In this document: piece after piece, positions 45,732 to 54,701 of the stretch
How the letters are laid out: each line of letters begins with the position of its first letter
Position numbering within the stretch: position 1 is the stretch's first letter
Origin: an uncultured Porphyromonadaceae bacterium
Lineage (GTDB): Bacteria; Bacteroidota; Bacteroidia; Bacteroidales; Muribaculaceae
Direction of reading: 5' to 3'
Assembly (NCBI GenBank): GCA_947177405.1
Contig: CAMWUJ010000007.1
Coordinates: 1 to 62,281, forward strand
Length of the DNA stretch: 62,281 bases
Position numbers and translations under genes: made by a program
The notes under the pieces: generated by a model
Database searches by the model: none
What the model was told of the DNA's origin: nothing
What the model saw: the letters and a program-made list of their open reading frames with translations, nothing else

Positions 45732-48308
45732 ATGAGAATCAATAAATTATATGTTATAGGAAGTTTAATGGCAATCGGAATGATCACACTTCAATCATGC
45801 TTGGTAGGTGAAGAGAATCTTAAAGAGGCCGACAAGGTGGTGATCAACGAATTGATGGCTTCCAACCGTACCGGTATCCTTAGTCCGAAAGGAAAAGCTG
45901 CCGATTGGATCGAATTAAAGAATACTTCTAACGATACTATTAATCTTAAGGGCTTTCAATTATCGGTGGAGAAGATTGTGAATGATACAGTGGCGAAAAA
46001 AGCTAAGAAAACGCTTGCCGATGAGGAAGCTGATCCGGAAAAGGAAGTAGAGAAGGAGGAGAAAGAGACAGTGACCACCTGGACTTTCCCTTCAGTCAAG
46101 ATTCCTGCCGGAGGAACTATTCTTGTTTTTTCAGGAAAGAAAAAGGATAAGGAAGATGCCGATTCCAAAAATGCTTCAAAGGATAATCAAAATGATGTGG
46201 TATCAGGACCCTTGATATCTGATCTTAAATTTCCCAAGGAGGGAGGAATTGTTCGTTTCCTTTCCCCGAAGGGAAAGGTAATCAAAGAATTGAAGTATGG
46301 CGCATTGAAACCTGACCAGGCGCTTGCTCTTCAACCGGATAGCACATACAAGACAACCTATTGGCAGAGTCCCGGCTTTGAAAACACAAAAGAAGGATAT
46401 ATAAAGGTTGCCGAGCTTATCGATACTCAACGCAATAGTCCACTGTTGATTTGGGAGTTGATGAGCCGTATGCCCCATTCATATCAGAATTGGGTCGAGC
46501 TTAAGAATGTAAGTGATAAGGATGTGGATCTTTCCCAATACTCTCTTTCAAAAAAACTCGGAAAGAAAGATGGGGTAAAGCTGCCGGCTCGTATTCTTAA
46601 GCCCGGTGAAATAATCTCATTAACTCTTGCAGGAGAAAAGAGAGCTAACGGAGCTCTGTCGGTACCTTTAAAGCTGGGCGATGCCGAAACCCTGGTATTG
46701 TCGAAGGATGGTAAATTCATGGATGGTGTATGTGCCAAATCAACCACCATAGGAGGATCCATAGGAAGGGCTGAAGGAAAAAAGGGCTTTTTCTATTATA
46801 CCACACCATCCCGTAATGCTTCCAATGGAGAAGGTGGACGCAGGTTAGTAGCTGATAAGCCGCAATTTGATAATAAACCGGCCGTGTATCAGAAAAATGA
46901 TAAAATCACGTTAAGGTTGAAAGATCCTAATCAAGTGGTGCATTATACCACTAATGGCACTGCTCCCACCGCTGCTTCTCCGGTGCTTAAGGACTCGATT
47001 GTAGTATCAAAAAATACGGTGGTGCGTACTTTTGCAGAAGGAGACAGCCTGAATATCAAGAGCGATGTCGCCACAGCCACATATATCATCGGAGCCTCAC
47101 ATGACTTACCGGTGATGAATATTACAGTAAATAATTCCGACCTTTATGATTACAACACCGGAATTTATGCTGATGGCCCCGGTTATGGAGATGAATGGCC
47201 ACATAAGGGTGCCAACTTCTGGAAAGACTGGACCAAAAATGCATATGTGGAATTTTTTGATGATAAGGATGGTTTCTCAGTGGATTGCGGCTTGAAAATC
47301 TTCGGAGGTTTCTCCCGCAATGAGCCCAAGAAATCCTTCCGTCTTAAATTCAGGGGTGAATATGGAGATTCGGAAGTGGATTATGACTTCTTCGGCGATG
47401 GCGAGGTGATGGGTCTTAAAGATCTTGTGTTGCGTTCCGGATCCCAGGATTATAACCGCTGCATGGTGCGCGATGAATTCTTTACAAGTCTGATGCAGGC
47501 TCAGAGTCCGACGATTCTTACTCAGAAATATCGTCCGGTTGCATTGTATGTGAATGGCGAATATTTCGGTCTGTATTTTCTTAGAGAGAAAATCGACAAG
47601 AATTTCGTGGCACGTAAACTTAACCTCCCTAACGATGATATCAATATCATCATGTCGAAAGGATACAATGAGGAAGGCCCGAAAACGGAATATATTAACC
47701 TTATGAATTATGTGTCAACCCATGATATGAAAGATAAGGCAAATTATGAATACATGAAGAAAAATGTGGATCTTCAGGGTCTTATAGATTATAAATTGGG
47801 TGAGATTTATGCAAGTAATTCCGATGTGGGCAATATCCGCTATGTGCGTTCCACTCATCCGAAGAGCGACAAGATGTGGCGTTTTGTCTTTTATGATCTT
47901 GACGCTACTTGGGTGGGTTATAAGCCTACACCGGCTTATTATCTCTCAGTGACCGGAGGAGCTGCGGAATCGAATGTCACCGAGCATAACAAGATGATTA
48001 ACCGTCTGCTTGAGAATCCCGAATTCCGCCAGATGTTCCTTGAGCGACTCTCTTATCATCTCACCAACACTTTCTCCACCAAGAACACCACAGCAGTATT
48101 CGATAAACTTGTGGATCAGATCCGTCCTGAGATGAAGCTCAATTGCCAGCGTTGGCCTCAGCTGAAATATGAGACTTGGGAAAAGAATGTAGAGGCGTTC
48201 AAGGAGAAATTCAAGGATAAGAATAAGGTGATGCTTGATGGAATAAGGGAATATCTCAAGATCACGCCTGACGAAGAGAAGAAATATTTCAGCAAACTCG
48301 GATATTGA
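45732..48308 (+). CDS. CotH-kinase-family lipoprotein with lamin-tail domains
   Basis: 858 aa from the ATG at 45732, since the open frame before it starts only with TTG. The signal peptide ends with a lipobox (LQSC). Two LTD-like domains follow, one at about 30-220 with VINELMASNRTG and a Lys/Glu-rich insertion, the other at about 240-360. A chitobiase-C-like module (VVHYTTNGTAPTAASPVL) precedes the CotH domain (about 460-850), with LKIFGGFSRNEPKKSFRLKF and VLRSGSQDYNRCMVRDEF. CotH proteins can be atypical protein kinases. VTC and DUF4956 genes stand convergently downstream, a partnership seen in other genomes. Confidence 0.85.
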   Translation: MRINKLYVIGSLMAIGMITLQSCLVGEENLKEADKVVINELMASNRTGILSPKGKAADWIELKNTSNDTINLKGFQLSVEKIVNDTVAKKAKKTLADEEADPEKEVEKEEKETVTTWTFPSVKIPAGGTILVFSGKKKDKEDADSKNASKDNQNDVVSGPLISDLKFPKEGGIVRFLSPKGKVIKELKYGALKPDQALALQPDSTYKTTYWQSPGFENTKEGYIKVAELIDTQRNSPLLIWELMSRMPHSYQNWVELKNVSDKDVDLSQYSLSKKLGKKDGVKLPARILKPGEIISLTLAGEKRANGALSVPLKLGDAETLVLSKDGKFMDGVCAKSTTIGGSIGRAEGKKGFFYYTTPSRNASNGEGGRRLVADKPQFDNKPAVYQKNDKITLRLKDPNQVVHYTTNGTAPTAASPVLKDSIVVSKNTVVRTFAEGDSLNIKSDVATATYIIGASHDLPVMNITVNNSDLYDYNTGIYADGPGYGDEWPHKGANFWKDWTKNAYVEFFDDKDGFSVDCGLKIFGGFSRNEPKKSFRLKFRGEYGDSEVDYDFFGDGEVMGLKDLVLRSGSQDYNRCMVRDEFFTSLMQAQSPTILTQKYRPVALYVNGEYFGLYFLREKIDKNFVARKLNLPNDDINIIMSKGYNEEGPKTEYINLMNYVSTHDMKDKANYEYMKKNVDLQGLIDYKLGEIYASNSDVGNIRYVRSTHPKSDKMWRFVFYDLDATWVGYKPTPAYYLSVTGGAAESNVTEHNKMINRLLENPEFRQMFLERLSYHLTNTFSTKNTTAVFDKLVDQIRPEMKLNCQRWPQLKYETWEKNVEAFKEKFKDKNKVMLDGIREYLKITPDEEKKYFSKLGY

Positions 48309-48336
48309 TGTGTCCGGATTTAGAGTGAAATCACAT

Positions 48337-48382
48337 AACCTAAAAAAGCACGGCCCAAGCGAGCCGTGCTTTTTTAGGTTAT
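48337..48382. terminator. strong bidirectional terminator between CotH and DUF4956 genes
   Basis: TAACCTAAAAAAGCACGGC pairs perfectly (19 bp) with its complement over an eight-base loop. A/T tracts within both arms give a U-run for each direction. Confidence 0.9.
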
Positions 48383-48392
48383 AAGATTTATT

Positions 48393-49064
48393 TTATTCCT
48401 CTTCTTTGGGAAGCTTCATCATGGTATTGGCAGAGGTGGTGTATTCTCCTTTGTGGAGTCGATAGAACACTTTAAGCATTACCGTATCCTGAAGATAATT
48501 AATCGCGCCCACCTCGATATTGGTGATGTCGAGACCGGTGCGTTTCTTGACATCTTCTATCAGTTTGTCCCGTAGTTCTGGTTGGATGTTGTCAACACGG
48601 TCATAAAGAATATATTTGGAAGTTACATTCCTTAACCTTCCCACTCCTTCAAAAGCCCATATAGCCACTACGAAAATCACATTCGCCAGACACAATTCCG
48701 TGAAACTCATGTGGAGTGCGAGCGCATTTATGACCGACAAGGTGATTATCACAAATAGATAGGTCATCTCGCGGACGGATATCTGTTCGGTTCGGTACCG
48801 GATAATGCCGAAGATGGCGAATAATCCCAGAGCCATTCCCAGTTTAATCTTTACACCGCCGCTACCGAGTAAATAGGTAAGAAAGAATACACTGATACTT
48901 ATCAATGTAAAGGTGAAATAAAAGTTGAGTTTCTTACTCTTCCTGTAATAGAACATATGGATTATTATCCATACGAAGAAGATATTGAAGAAAAACCGGA
49001 ACAGAAGTTGGACTGTCCGTGTCATGTCCACCCACGGGGCGGGGAATAATTGCATCTCTTCCAT
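48393..49064 (-). CDS. DUF4956 membrane protein
   Basis: 223 aa with about four hydrophobic helices in the first 130 residues and a soluble end. FGIIRYRTEQISVREMTYLF is the conserved DUF4956 segment, and VKKRTGLDITNIEVGAINYL lies in the C-terminal domain. The family is nearly always next to a VTC-domain gene, as here (22 bases after it), and is thought to work with it at the membrane. Function unknown. Confidence 0.85.
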   Translation of the reverse strand: MEEMQLFPAPWVDMTRTVQLLFRFFFNIFFVWIIIHMFYYRKSKKLNFYFTFTLISISVFFLTYLLGSGGVKIKLGMALGLFAIFGIIRYRTEQISVREMTYLFVIITLSVINALALHMSFTELCLANVIFVVAIWAFEGVGRLRNVTSKYILYDRVDNIQPELRDKLIEDVKKRTGLDITNIEVGAINYLQDTVMLKVFYRLHKGEYTTSANTMMKLPKEEE

Positions 49065-49086
49065 TATATGAGTTTGTTTTTACGTT

Positions 49087-49857
49087 TTATTTTTCAATTA
49101 GACTTTTCACCTTCCGGATCCGTTTTTTTATCCTGTTCTGTTTCATATCGGGATTAGTGACTGCCATTCCGATACAATATTTACTGAATCCACCGGGATG
49201 GATACGAAGATCTTTTAAATAATTGTCAAGACCGGACTTGCACAGATTCCCATCTCTTTTCCATTCGATAATTCCAATTTCATAGAGATTCACTTTAGCG
49301 TCGGTGGTTAGGTTGTGAAATTCAAGATTTGTGTCGATGGTGATGCGCTCCGTCATGGCTTTATCCACCAAAGTGATTCGATAGAAATGATTTTCTATCT
49401 GTGCTACAAGATTCTCCGGATCATAGTTGGAGTTGGCTGAAATAAAGGACTGATAGGAGAGGAGATCGGTATCATCTTTCATTTCCACTCTCTTCTTGCG
49501 GGTGCGACCCTTGTTGTTCTTGCTCTTTATTTCTATGAACGGGGGAGTGTCGGAACCTTCATATCGTCTCATCCTTATTTTCTGTCTGCTTTTTTTTCCT
49601 CTCTGATGTTGATAATACATGTCCATCTCGGGAGTGTCGTAATAGCGGGTGTAATAAGGCATATTGCATCTCCCCGATATTTCCTGAATATAATAATCGG
49701 AGGAAATGGCTTTCAGCAATTCCCTTATCTTACCGACAGTGGTGACATATTTGCTGTCGATACGATTCATCAACTTCACTTTCCCCATGTCAGCGAGAGA
49801 TATGGGCTCAAAGGATTGGATTATATCGTTATCGATTATTACATTGGTTTCTGTCAT
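49087..49857 (-). CDS. VTC-domain protein (polyphosphate polymerase-like)
   Basis: 256 aa. The VTC tunnel-fold signatures are present: MNRIDSKYVT near the N-terminus, YYDTPEMDMYYQHQRGKKSR, then KIRMRRY and PFIEIKSKNNKGRTRKKR with the basic residues expected to bind phosphate. Yeast VTC makes polyphosphate from ATP; bacterial relatives are mostly untested. It is first in a two-gene unit with DUF4956. Confidence 0.88.
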   Translation of the reverse strand: MTETNVIIDNDIIQSFEPISLADMGKVKLMNRIDSKYVTTVGKIRELLKAISSDYYIQEISGRCNMPYYTRYYDTPEMDMYYQHQRGKKSRQKIRMRRYEGSDTPPFIEIKSKNNKGRTRKKRVEMKDDTDLLSYQSFISANSNYDPENLVAQIENHFYRITLVDKAMTERITIDTNLEFHNLTTDAKVNLYEIGIIEWKRDGNLCKSGLDNYLKDLRIHPGGFSKYCIGMAVTNPDMKQNRIKKRIRKVKSLIEK

Positions 49858-50005
49858 TTGGAATAATATATCATGTTAACCAAAGAAGTCTAAGATATGT
49901 GACGAATGAGGTCTTATGAAAATGATCTGAACCATTCCGGATAAACTTCGGTTCGGTATATTGTTTTAAAACGGAAATAAAAGGGATTTTATTTTTAGAT
50001 CATGT

Positions 50006-50037
50006 CTTGTTGAATCGAATAATTTATTTTAATTTTG
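50006..50037 (+). promoter_or_regulatory. promoter of the 96-aa membrane protein operon
   Basis: CTTG (50006-50009), 20 bases, then TAATTTTG (50030-50037). It leaves a 110-base 5' leader that contains a small AAGTTG/CAACTT hairpin before the ATG at 50153. Confidence 0.55.
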
Positions 50038-50152
50038 TAAATCAGGTGTATGTTGATTTTAGCACCATATATTTTGGAGGGATATCTCGGGATATGAAGT
50101 TGTTTTTCAACTTTTATGCTTCCAGGATTCATTTACCTAAAAGAATTTAATT

Positions 50153-50443
50153 ATGGGAATGTTTGAGTTAGGATCAAGAGATGAGGTTAAGAAATATTCA
50201 GATACGCCGGCAAACCGTAAGTTGAGACATTGGGCTTACGTGTTTGCTGCGGGAATGATCGGCGGACTGCTTTTATCGATCATTCTTCTCAATGTGCTCT
50301 CGCATGTATTAATTCTCATAATAAGAGGATGTGTGGGGCTTTTTGCAATTGTTTTTGTGGTTCTTGTTGTTGTAATTGCATATAGGGTCAACAAGGCGCG
50401 CATCAACGGTTGGTCAAAGAGAGATGACAGTAATATAAAATAA
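50153..50443 (+). CDS. small membrane protein, unknown
   Basis: 96 aa. A soluble start of about 25 residues (MGMFELGSRDEVKKYSDTP) is followed by two long hydrophobic segments (about 28-50 and 54-78) and a short basic end. I do not recognise a family. It is 19 bases upstream of a TonB-receptor-like gene, so the two are co-transcribed. It might assist envelope localisation, but nothing in the sequence shows this. Confidence 0.65.
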   Translation: MGMFELGSRDEVKKYSDTPANRKLRHWAYVFAAGMIGGLLLSIILLNVLSHVLILIIRGCVGLFAIVFVVLVVVIAYRVNKARINGWSKRDDSNIK

Positions 50444-50462
50444 CGGAAAACCTATTATAGAG

Positions 50463-52757
50463 ATGAAACGATTTACTCTCTTGTTTCTTTCATTGTTTTG
50501 TGGGCTCGGAATGATCAATGCAAGGACCATTCAGGGCGTGGTTCGCTGTGCAGGTGATTCCACGGCTGCCGTAGGTGCATCCTGTAGGCTTTTGGCTGCC
50601 GGAAAGTTCATAATAGATACCACCACCGGCGAAAATGGAGGATTCTCTTTATCTACTGAGGAAAGGTCGGCACTGAATCTTGAAATCTCAATGACCGGAT
50701 TCTCCTCAACTGATATCCTGATAGAGGCAGGTGGAAAGAATCTGAATTTAGGTACGATATATCTTGATGAGGGTGTAGATCTTGATGAGGTGACCGTGAC
50801 GGCTAACCCTGTTATTAATTCAAAAGGACGCACGATAATTTATCCATCGTCGGAAGATGTGAAGGCATCCTCTACCTCCCTGAGTTTATTTCAGAAACTG
50901 CCTCTTGCGGGACTGGAGGCAAATCCCATCACCCGTAGCATTTCAATCGACGGAGGCACGCCGGTCATTCTTATAAATGGAGTACCCTCTTCTATTGAAG
51001 ATGTCAATGCATTGCAGCCTAAAGATATAGAAAAAATAGAATTTTCAAGGTTTGCACCGGCTCGCTATGCAGATTCGGGGGGGTCGGGATTTATAAATAT
51101 CACCCTAAAGAAGCGTAATGACGGCGGACAGGTCTATGCCTGGGGACGAAGCGCGGTCAACACGGCATTCCTTGATGCAAGTATCAAGGCTTCATATCAT
51201 CAGGGACCTTCACAATTCTCTATTCAATATGTGCCTTCGTGGAGAAACTATAATAAAGTGTATGACAATACAACGGAGAGTTTTATAGGCGACGATTTCA
51301 GAGTAGATCTGGAAGAGCATGACCGCAATCCATTCAATTATCATTACCATCAGATAAAATTGAAGTATGACTTCAGCCCAAACGTCAAAACTCTTTTCTC
51401 CGCCACATTCAGCGCAGCTCCTTTGGCAAGAAAAAGCAGGTCGATTGCCCGGACAATGGATTCTGAACTTGGCACATACGATAACAATAACCTGAATAAA
51501 AATAAGGATTTCACTCCATCCCTTGACCTTTTTCTGCGGCAGGATTTCAATGAGAAGAATACAATGGAGGTGCAGGTGGTCGGCACATTAAGCTCAAGCG
51601 ACTACCGGCGCGACAATAATTATATTTTTGAAGATGGAAGTGAAGACTCGTATGTGATGAATGTTGACAGTCGTCGCCGTTCGCTGATTTCTGAAATCAG
51701 TTACATACATACTTTTACTGATAAAACATCGCTTTCAGGTGGTTTTCAAAATACGGTGTCGCGAAGCACCAACAGATATCTGACATCCGATTATAAACCG
51801 ATACTTACCGAAAATAATAATTATGCCTATATCCGTCTGGGACAAAGCGTAGGGAAGTTTTATATAGCTTTGGCAACCGGTATGAAATTGTTCTGGATAA
51901 AAAATGACTTGAACAAACGTGACTTTATAAGAAATCTTTCGAGCGCGCAAGTGTCTTGGTATATCAGTAATAACTGGAGTTTGCAGGGAACATTCCGATA
52001 TACACCGGCAATCCCTTCACTTTCCGCTCTTACGGACTATCCTCAACAAACCACCCCTTATCTGATTTCCAACGGTAATCCGGATCTTAAGGTGTCAGAT
52101 AATTTTTTATATGGTCTTAGTGCGAATTATAGTATCAAGAAATTCCAGGCCTCTTTCCAGTCATTCTATTCCGATGTTAAGAATAGCGTGATTGATGATA
52201 TCAGATATATAGGAGAGGGGATGTTCCTGACTCAGTCGGTCAATGCCAGATATCGCCGCATCTTTCAGAATGACTTGTCAATGCGACTCAGCGGTATTTA
52301 TGGGTTCGGAGTAAACCTATATTTGAGTCTTACCCACTATCAGACAGCAGGGGCGGATTGGAGTCATAAACTCACATCTTTCGATGGAAGCGTAACGATA
52401 TGGTGGAACAAAGGACCCTATACCATTTCCTATTGGCGGAAAATCCCTGGTAAATACCTCAATGGATATAATGTAGGGAAGGATGAAAATGGGGATGCTT
52501 TGCAGTTTGAGTGGCAGCCGAATAAACATTGGACTGTAGGGGCAAGCTGGATGTATATGTTTGACAAGAAAGGTACACGCTATCCGGCATGGAGCTACTC
52601 TTCTATAAATCCTTCTTATCGCGAACGATATATTAAGAATAACGGAAACATGTTTGTCCTCTCTGTGAGCTATGCGGCCGATTTCGGGTCTATATTCCGC
52701 ACGGCGCGTAGAAATCTGAATAATGCCGATAATGGGTCATCACTATTAAAGTTATAA
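50463..52757 (+). CDS. TonB-dependent-receptor-like outer-membrane protein
   Basis: 764 aa with a signal peptide. A carboxypeptidase-regulatory-like domain (about 22-105) contains TIQGVVRCAGDSTAAVGASC. A plug-like region follows with VTVTANPVINSKGR, VILINGVPSSIEDVNAL and ARYADSGGSGFINITLKK, and then a beta-barrel of alternating strands (OMP_b-brl_3 type). It lacks a SusD partner, so a polysaccharide-utilisation role is not indicated. The substrate is unknown. Confidence 0.85.
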   Translation: MKRFTLLFLSLFCGLGMINARTIQGVVRCAGDSTAAVGASCRLLAAGKFIIDTTTGENGGFSLSTEERSALNLEISMTGFSSTDILIEAGGKNLNLGTIYLDEGVDLDEVTVTANPVINSKGRTIIYPSSEDVKASSTSLSLFQKLPLAGLEANPITRSISIDGGTPVILINGVPSSIEDVNALQPKDIEKIEFSRFAPARYADSGGSGFINITLKKRNDGGQVYAWGRSAVNTAFLDASIKASYHQGPSQFSIQYVPSWRNYNKVYDNTTESFIGDDFRVDLEEHDRNPFNYHYHQIKLKYDFSPNVKTLFSATFSAAPLARKSRSIARTMDSELGTYDNNNLNKNKDFTPSLDLFLRQDFNEKNTMEVQVVGTLSSSDYRRDNNYIFEDGSEDSYVMNVDSRRRSLISEISYIHTFTDKTSLSGGFQNTVSRSTNRYLTSDYKPILTENNNYAYIRLGQSVGKFYIALATGMKLFWIKNDLNKRDFIRNLSSAQVSWYISNNWSLQGTFRYTPAIPSLSALTDYPQQTTPYLISNGNPDLKVSDNFLYGLSANYSIKKFQASFQSFYSDVKNSVIDDIRYIGEGMFLTQSVNARYRRIFQNDLSMRLSGIYGFGVNLYLSLTHYQTAGADWSHKLTSFDGSVTIWWNKGPYTISYWRKIPGKYLNGYNVGKDENGDALQFEWQPNKHWTVGASWMYMFDKKGTRYPAWSYSSINPSYRERYIKNNGNMFVLSVSYAADFGSIFRTARRNLNNADNGSSLLKL

Positions 52758-52807
52758 TGCCCAGTCGAGGATTACATTCATGAAGTGAAAGACTGAAATG
52801 ATTTGAA

Positions 52808-53290
52808 ATGAAAACAAAAAGATTGATTTTTCCTCTTATCGCGTTAATGGTGATGGCCTGTTCGGGCAATAAACAGACCAAGGAATCGCTGACGCAAGGT
52901 GATATTTCGGGTGCAGACAGTGTGGCGCATCCTGACATTTTGGGTCAATGGTATATTGAAAATATTTTTTTCAATGACTCGACATATACCCGCCCTTCAG
53001 AGCAATGCCCCGGGATCCGTCAGTATATCCTTTTTGAATCGGATGGAGATTATTCGGTGATGACCAACTGCAATCATGGAGCAGGGAAATATACTTTGTC
53101 GAATACCGAGATATCATTCCGGGATGCGGCGTGGACAGAATTGGCGTGCGATAACATGGCTACTGAGGAAGCAATCCGTAGAATCCTTCCCCTGCTCCGT
53201 AGTGTCGAAATTGAGAATGATTCAGTGATGCGTATCAATTCAGATTCCGAACCGTATCTCATTCTGCTAAAAGCTAAGGAGATAAAATAA
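52808..53290 (+). CDS. META-domain-like lipoprotein
   Basis: 160 aa. The signal peptide ends at a lipobox (VMACS). The body matches the HslJ/META pattern: DILGQWYIENIFF, a central MTNCNHGAGKYTLSNTEISF and ELACDNMATEEAIRRILPLL, ending with a short strand. META proteins are small envelope or secreted proteins, some linked to resistance to inhibitors. It follows the receptor-like gene by 50 bases and may be in the same transcript. Confidence 0.75.
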   Translation: MKTKRLIFPLIALMVMACSGNKQTKESLTQGDISGADSVAHPDILGQWYIENIFFNDSTYTRPSEQCPGIRQYILFESDGDYSVMTNCNHGAGKYTLSNTEISFRDAAWTELACDNMATEEAIRRILPLLRSVEIENDSVMRINSDSEPYLILLKAKEIK

Positions 53291-53328
53291 CGAAACTTCG
53301 ATTTTTTTCTGAGGCTGTATAATATGAA

Positions 53329-53359
53329 TTTGTAGATAAAGAAAAAATCATTAACTTTG
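53329..53359 (+). promoter_or_regulatory. perfect consensus promoter (TTTG-N19-TAACTTTG)
   Basis: TTTG at 53329-53332 and TAACTTTG at 53352-53359 are separated by exactly 19 bases. No protein start follows for more than 400 bases, so it drives the RNA at 53364-53690. Confidence 0.75.
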
Positions 53360-53363
53360 CAAC

Positions 53364-53690
53364 AGCCGACCACCACGCAGTATAATTCAAGGAGGAGCGG
53401 GCGGGCCGGCTGACATATTGAATGAATGCGTTTACTCGACGCTTCCCTTGACAATAGGAAACTTCGCAACTTTCTAAATCTCAGTCAGGGATGGCAGACG
53501 GTAGATGTCGATGTAGATATGCAACATCGGCCGATGGTTCGTATCCCGACAACGGGGTAGGGGCCATCGGTGTGGCGGCATATTCTGCGTGGGACTTCTG
53601 CCTGTCTGTCCGTTCTCACTGAGATGGGCAATGCGAAGGCCTCTGATTGGAGAACGGACGGCAGGTATGGCTCTCACGCATTTTTTTAAC
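53364..53690 (+). ncRNA. candidate ~320-nt structured non-coding RNA, family not recognised
   Basis: The unit has a consensus promoter and an intrinsic end but no convincing reading frame. At the 5' end CAGCCG (53363-53368) pairs with CGGCTG (53407-53412). Further hairpins are CGATGT/ACATCG (53510-53529), CCGATGG/CCATCGG (53531-53570) with an inner TATCCCG/CGGGGTA, and a long 3' arm. In that arm TGCGTGGGA (53586-53594) pairs with TCTCACGCA (53672-53680), enclosing CTGCC/GGCAG and the ten-pair GTCCGTTCTC/GAGAACGGAC, followed by seven T. RNase P, tmRNA and SRP RNA signatures were looked for and not seen. It could be a regulatory RNA or an unrecognised housekeeping RNA. Confidence 0.65.
53586..53687 (+). 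terminator. 3' terminal stem and T-run of the structured RNA
   Basis: The nine-pair outer stem TGCGTGGGA/TCTCACGCA (one G.T) is followed immediately by TTTTTTT. Confidence 0.75.
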
Positions 53691-53770
53691 CATAAAAATC
53701 TTTTCAAGAGAGCGGAGAAGATAGGGTTAGGTATATTATGTTTTCAACAAGCAAATATATTTTTAATCAC

Positions 53771-54676
53771 ATGAATATTAAAAGTATAATCGCCTTGATA
53801 TTCATGTTTTCCGCTACATTAGGCAGTTTCGCCAAAGTGACCGAAATTGACGATATATGGGATATCCGGTATAATAACCGCCCAATGGTGATAGAGGCTT
53901 ATGCCCCCTGGTGTCCTCCATGTAAAGTTTATAGCCCGATTGTGGAACGCCTGTCTCGTGAATACGATGGAATGGTGGATTTCTACAAAGTCAACATTGA
54001 TCGTCCTGATGCCGAAGAATTTGTTTACCGCTACGAGGTGGGTAGTGTGCCGCTCACTGTTTTTCTATGGGATCCGCAAGGCGATGCATCAGTAAAACAT
54101 ACTGTGGAAAGAGGGTTGATGGGTTATGACGAGCTTAAACACTATATAGAACAGACCATAAAAAAGCATTATACCAATGCTAAACCTCAACCGACTATAA
54201 CCGATAATATCGATTATTCATCTACTGCGAAATTATCTTCATGGCCTGAACCACCTGAAAATGGAATAATGTCTTTTTATCCGGATGCTGATATGTCAAG
54301 GTATTTAGGGACTTGGATTGGCAAAGAGGATGGAGATGAGTCAATCATAAACTTCTGGGAAGAAGATGATTTGATTTATTGTAGTGCGGCTACTAATTCG
54401 CCTCACCGTCTTGCTGTTTTCTCAACTCCCTATTGGTGGGTGGGGGCATGTCGATGGGACACAGAGTATGATGGAATATGGATCAATGACGTAATAAGTT
54501 CTACACCGAGGAGCTATTCCGATTCAAGTCAGATACAACATGGCTTTTACCGAGAAAAGATCTTAAGGATTCAAGGAGATGAACTTATAATAACGGTAAA
54601 AGAATATAAAGACTGGGAGAACTGGAATAATCATATTATAAATAGGGAGTATATTTGCAAATATAAAAAGTTATAA
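53771..54676 (+). CDS. secreted thioredoxin-fold protein with an extra C-terminal domain
   Basis: 301 aa from the ATG at 53771, which begins a clean signal peptide (MNIKSIIALIFMFSATLGSF). The thioredoxin domain (about 22-135) has the active site AYAPWCPPCKVYSPIVERL (C48 and C51) and the cis-proline in VGSVPLTVF. Residues 150-301 form a beta-rich, Trp/Tyr-rich domain that I do not recognise; it may fold as a lipocalin- or META-like barrel. It is likely a periplasmic disulfide reductase or isomerase tied to a binding domain. It stands downstream of the structured RNA. Confidence 0.8.
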   Translation: MNIKSIIALIFMFSATLGSFAKVTEIDDIWDIRYNNRPMVIEAYAPWCPPCKVYSPIVERLSREYDGMVDFYKVNIDRPDAEEFVYRYEVGSVPLTVFLWDPQGDASVKHTVERGLMGYDELKHYIEQTIKKHYTNAKPQPTITDNIDYSSTAKLSSWPEPPENGIMSFYPDADMSRYLGTWIGKEDGDESIINFWEEDDLIYCSAATNSPHRLAVFSTPYWWVGACRWDTEYDGIWINDVISSTPRSYSDSSQIQHGFYREKILRIQGDELIITVKEYKDWENWNNHIINREYICKYKKL

Positions 54677-54701
54677 ATAAAGTTTAAACAACTTCATATT
54701 G

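Larger units (their letters stand above)
53291..53770. other. 480-base gap holding a structured RNA gene
   Basis: Contains the promoter at 53329-53359, the RNA candidate at 53364-53690, and about 80 bases of spacer before the thioredoxin-domain gene. Open frames here cross the RNA's hairpins and are not considered coding. Confidence 0.6.

Noticed and set aside
53474..53774. Two short open frames in the structured RNA region
   Set aside because: They cross the hairpin arms of the RNA candidate and have atypical composition, with no promoter of their own.
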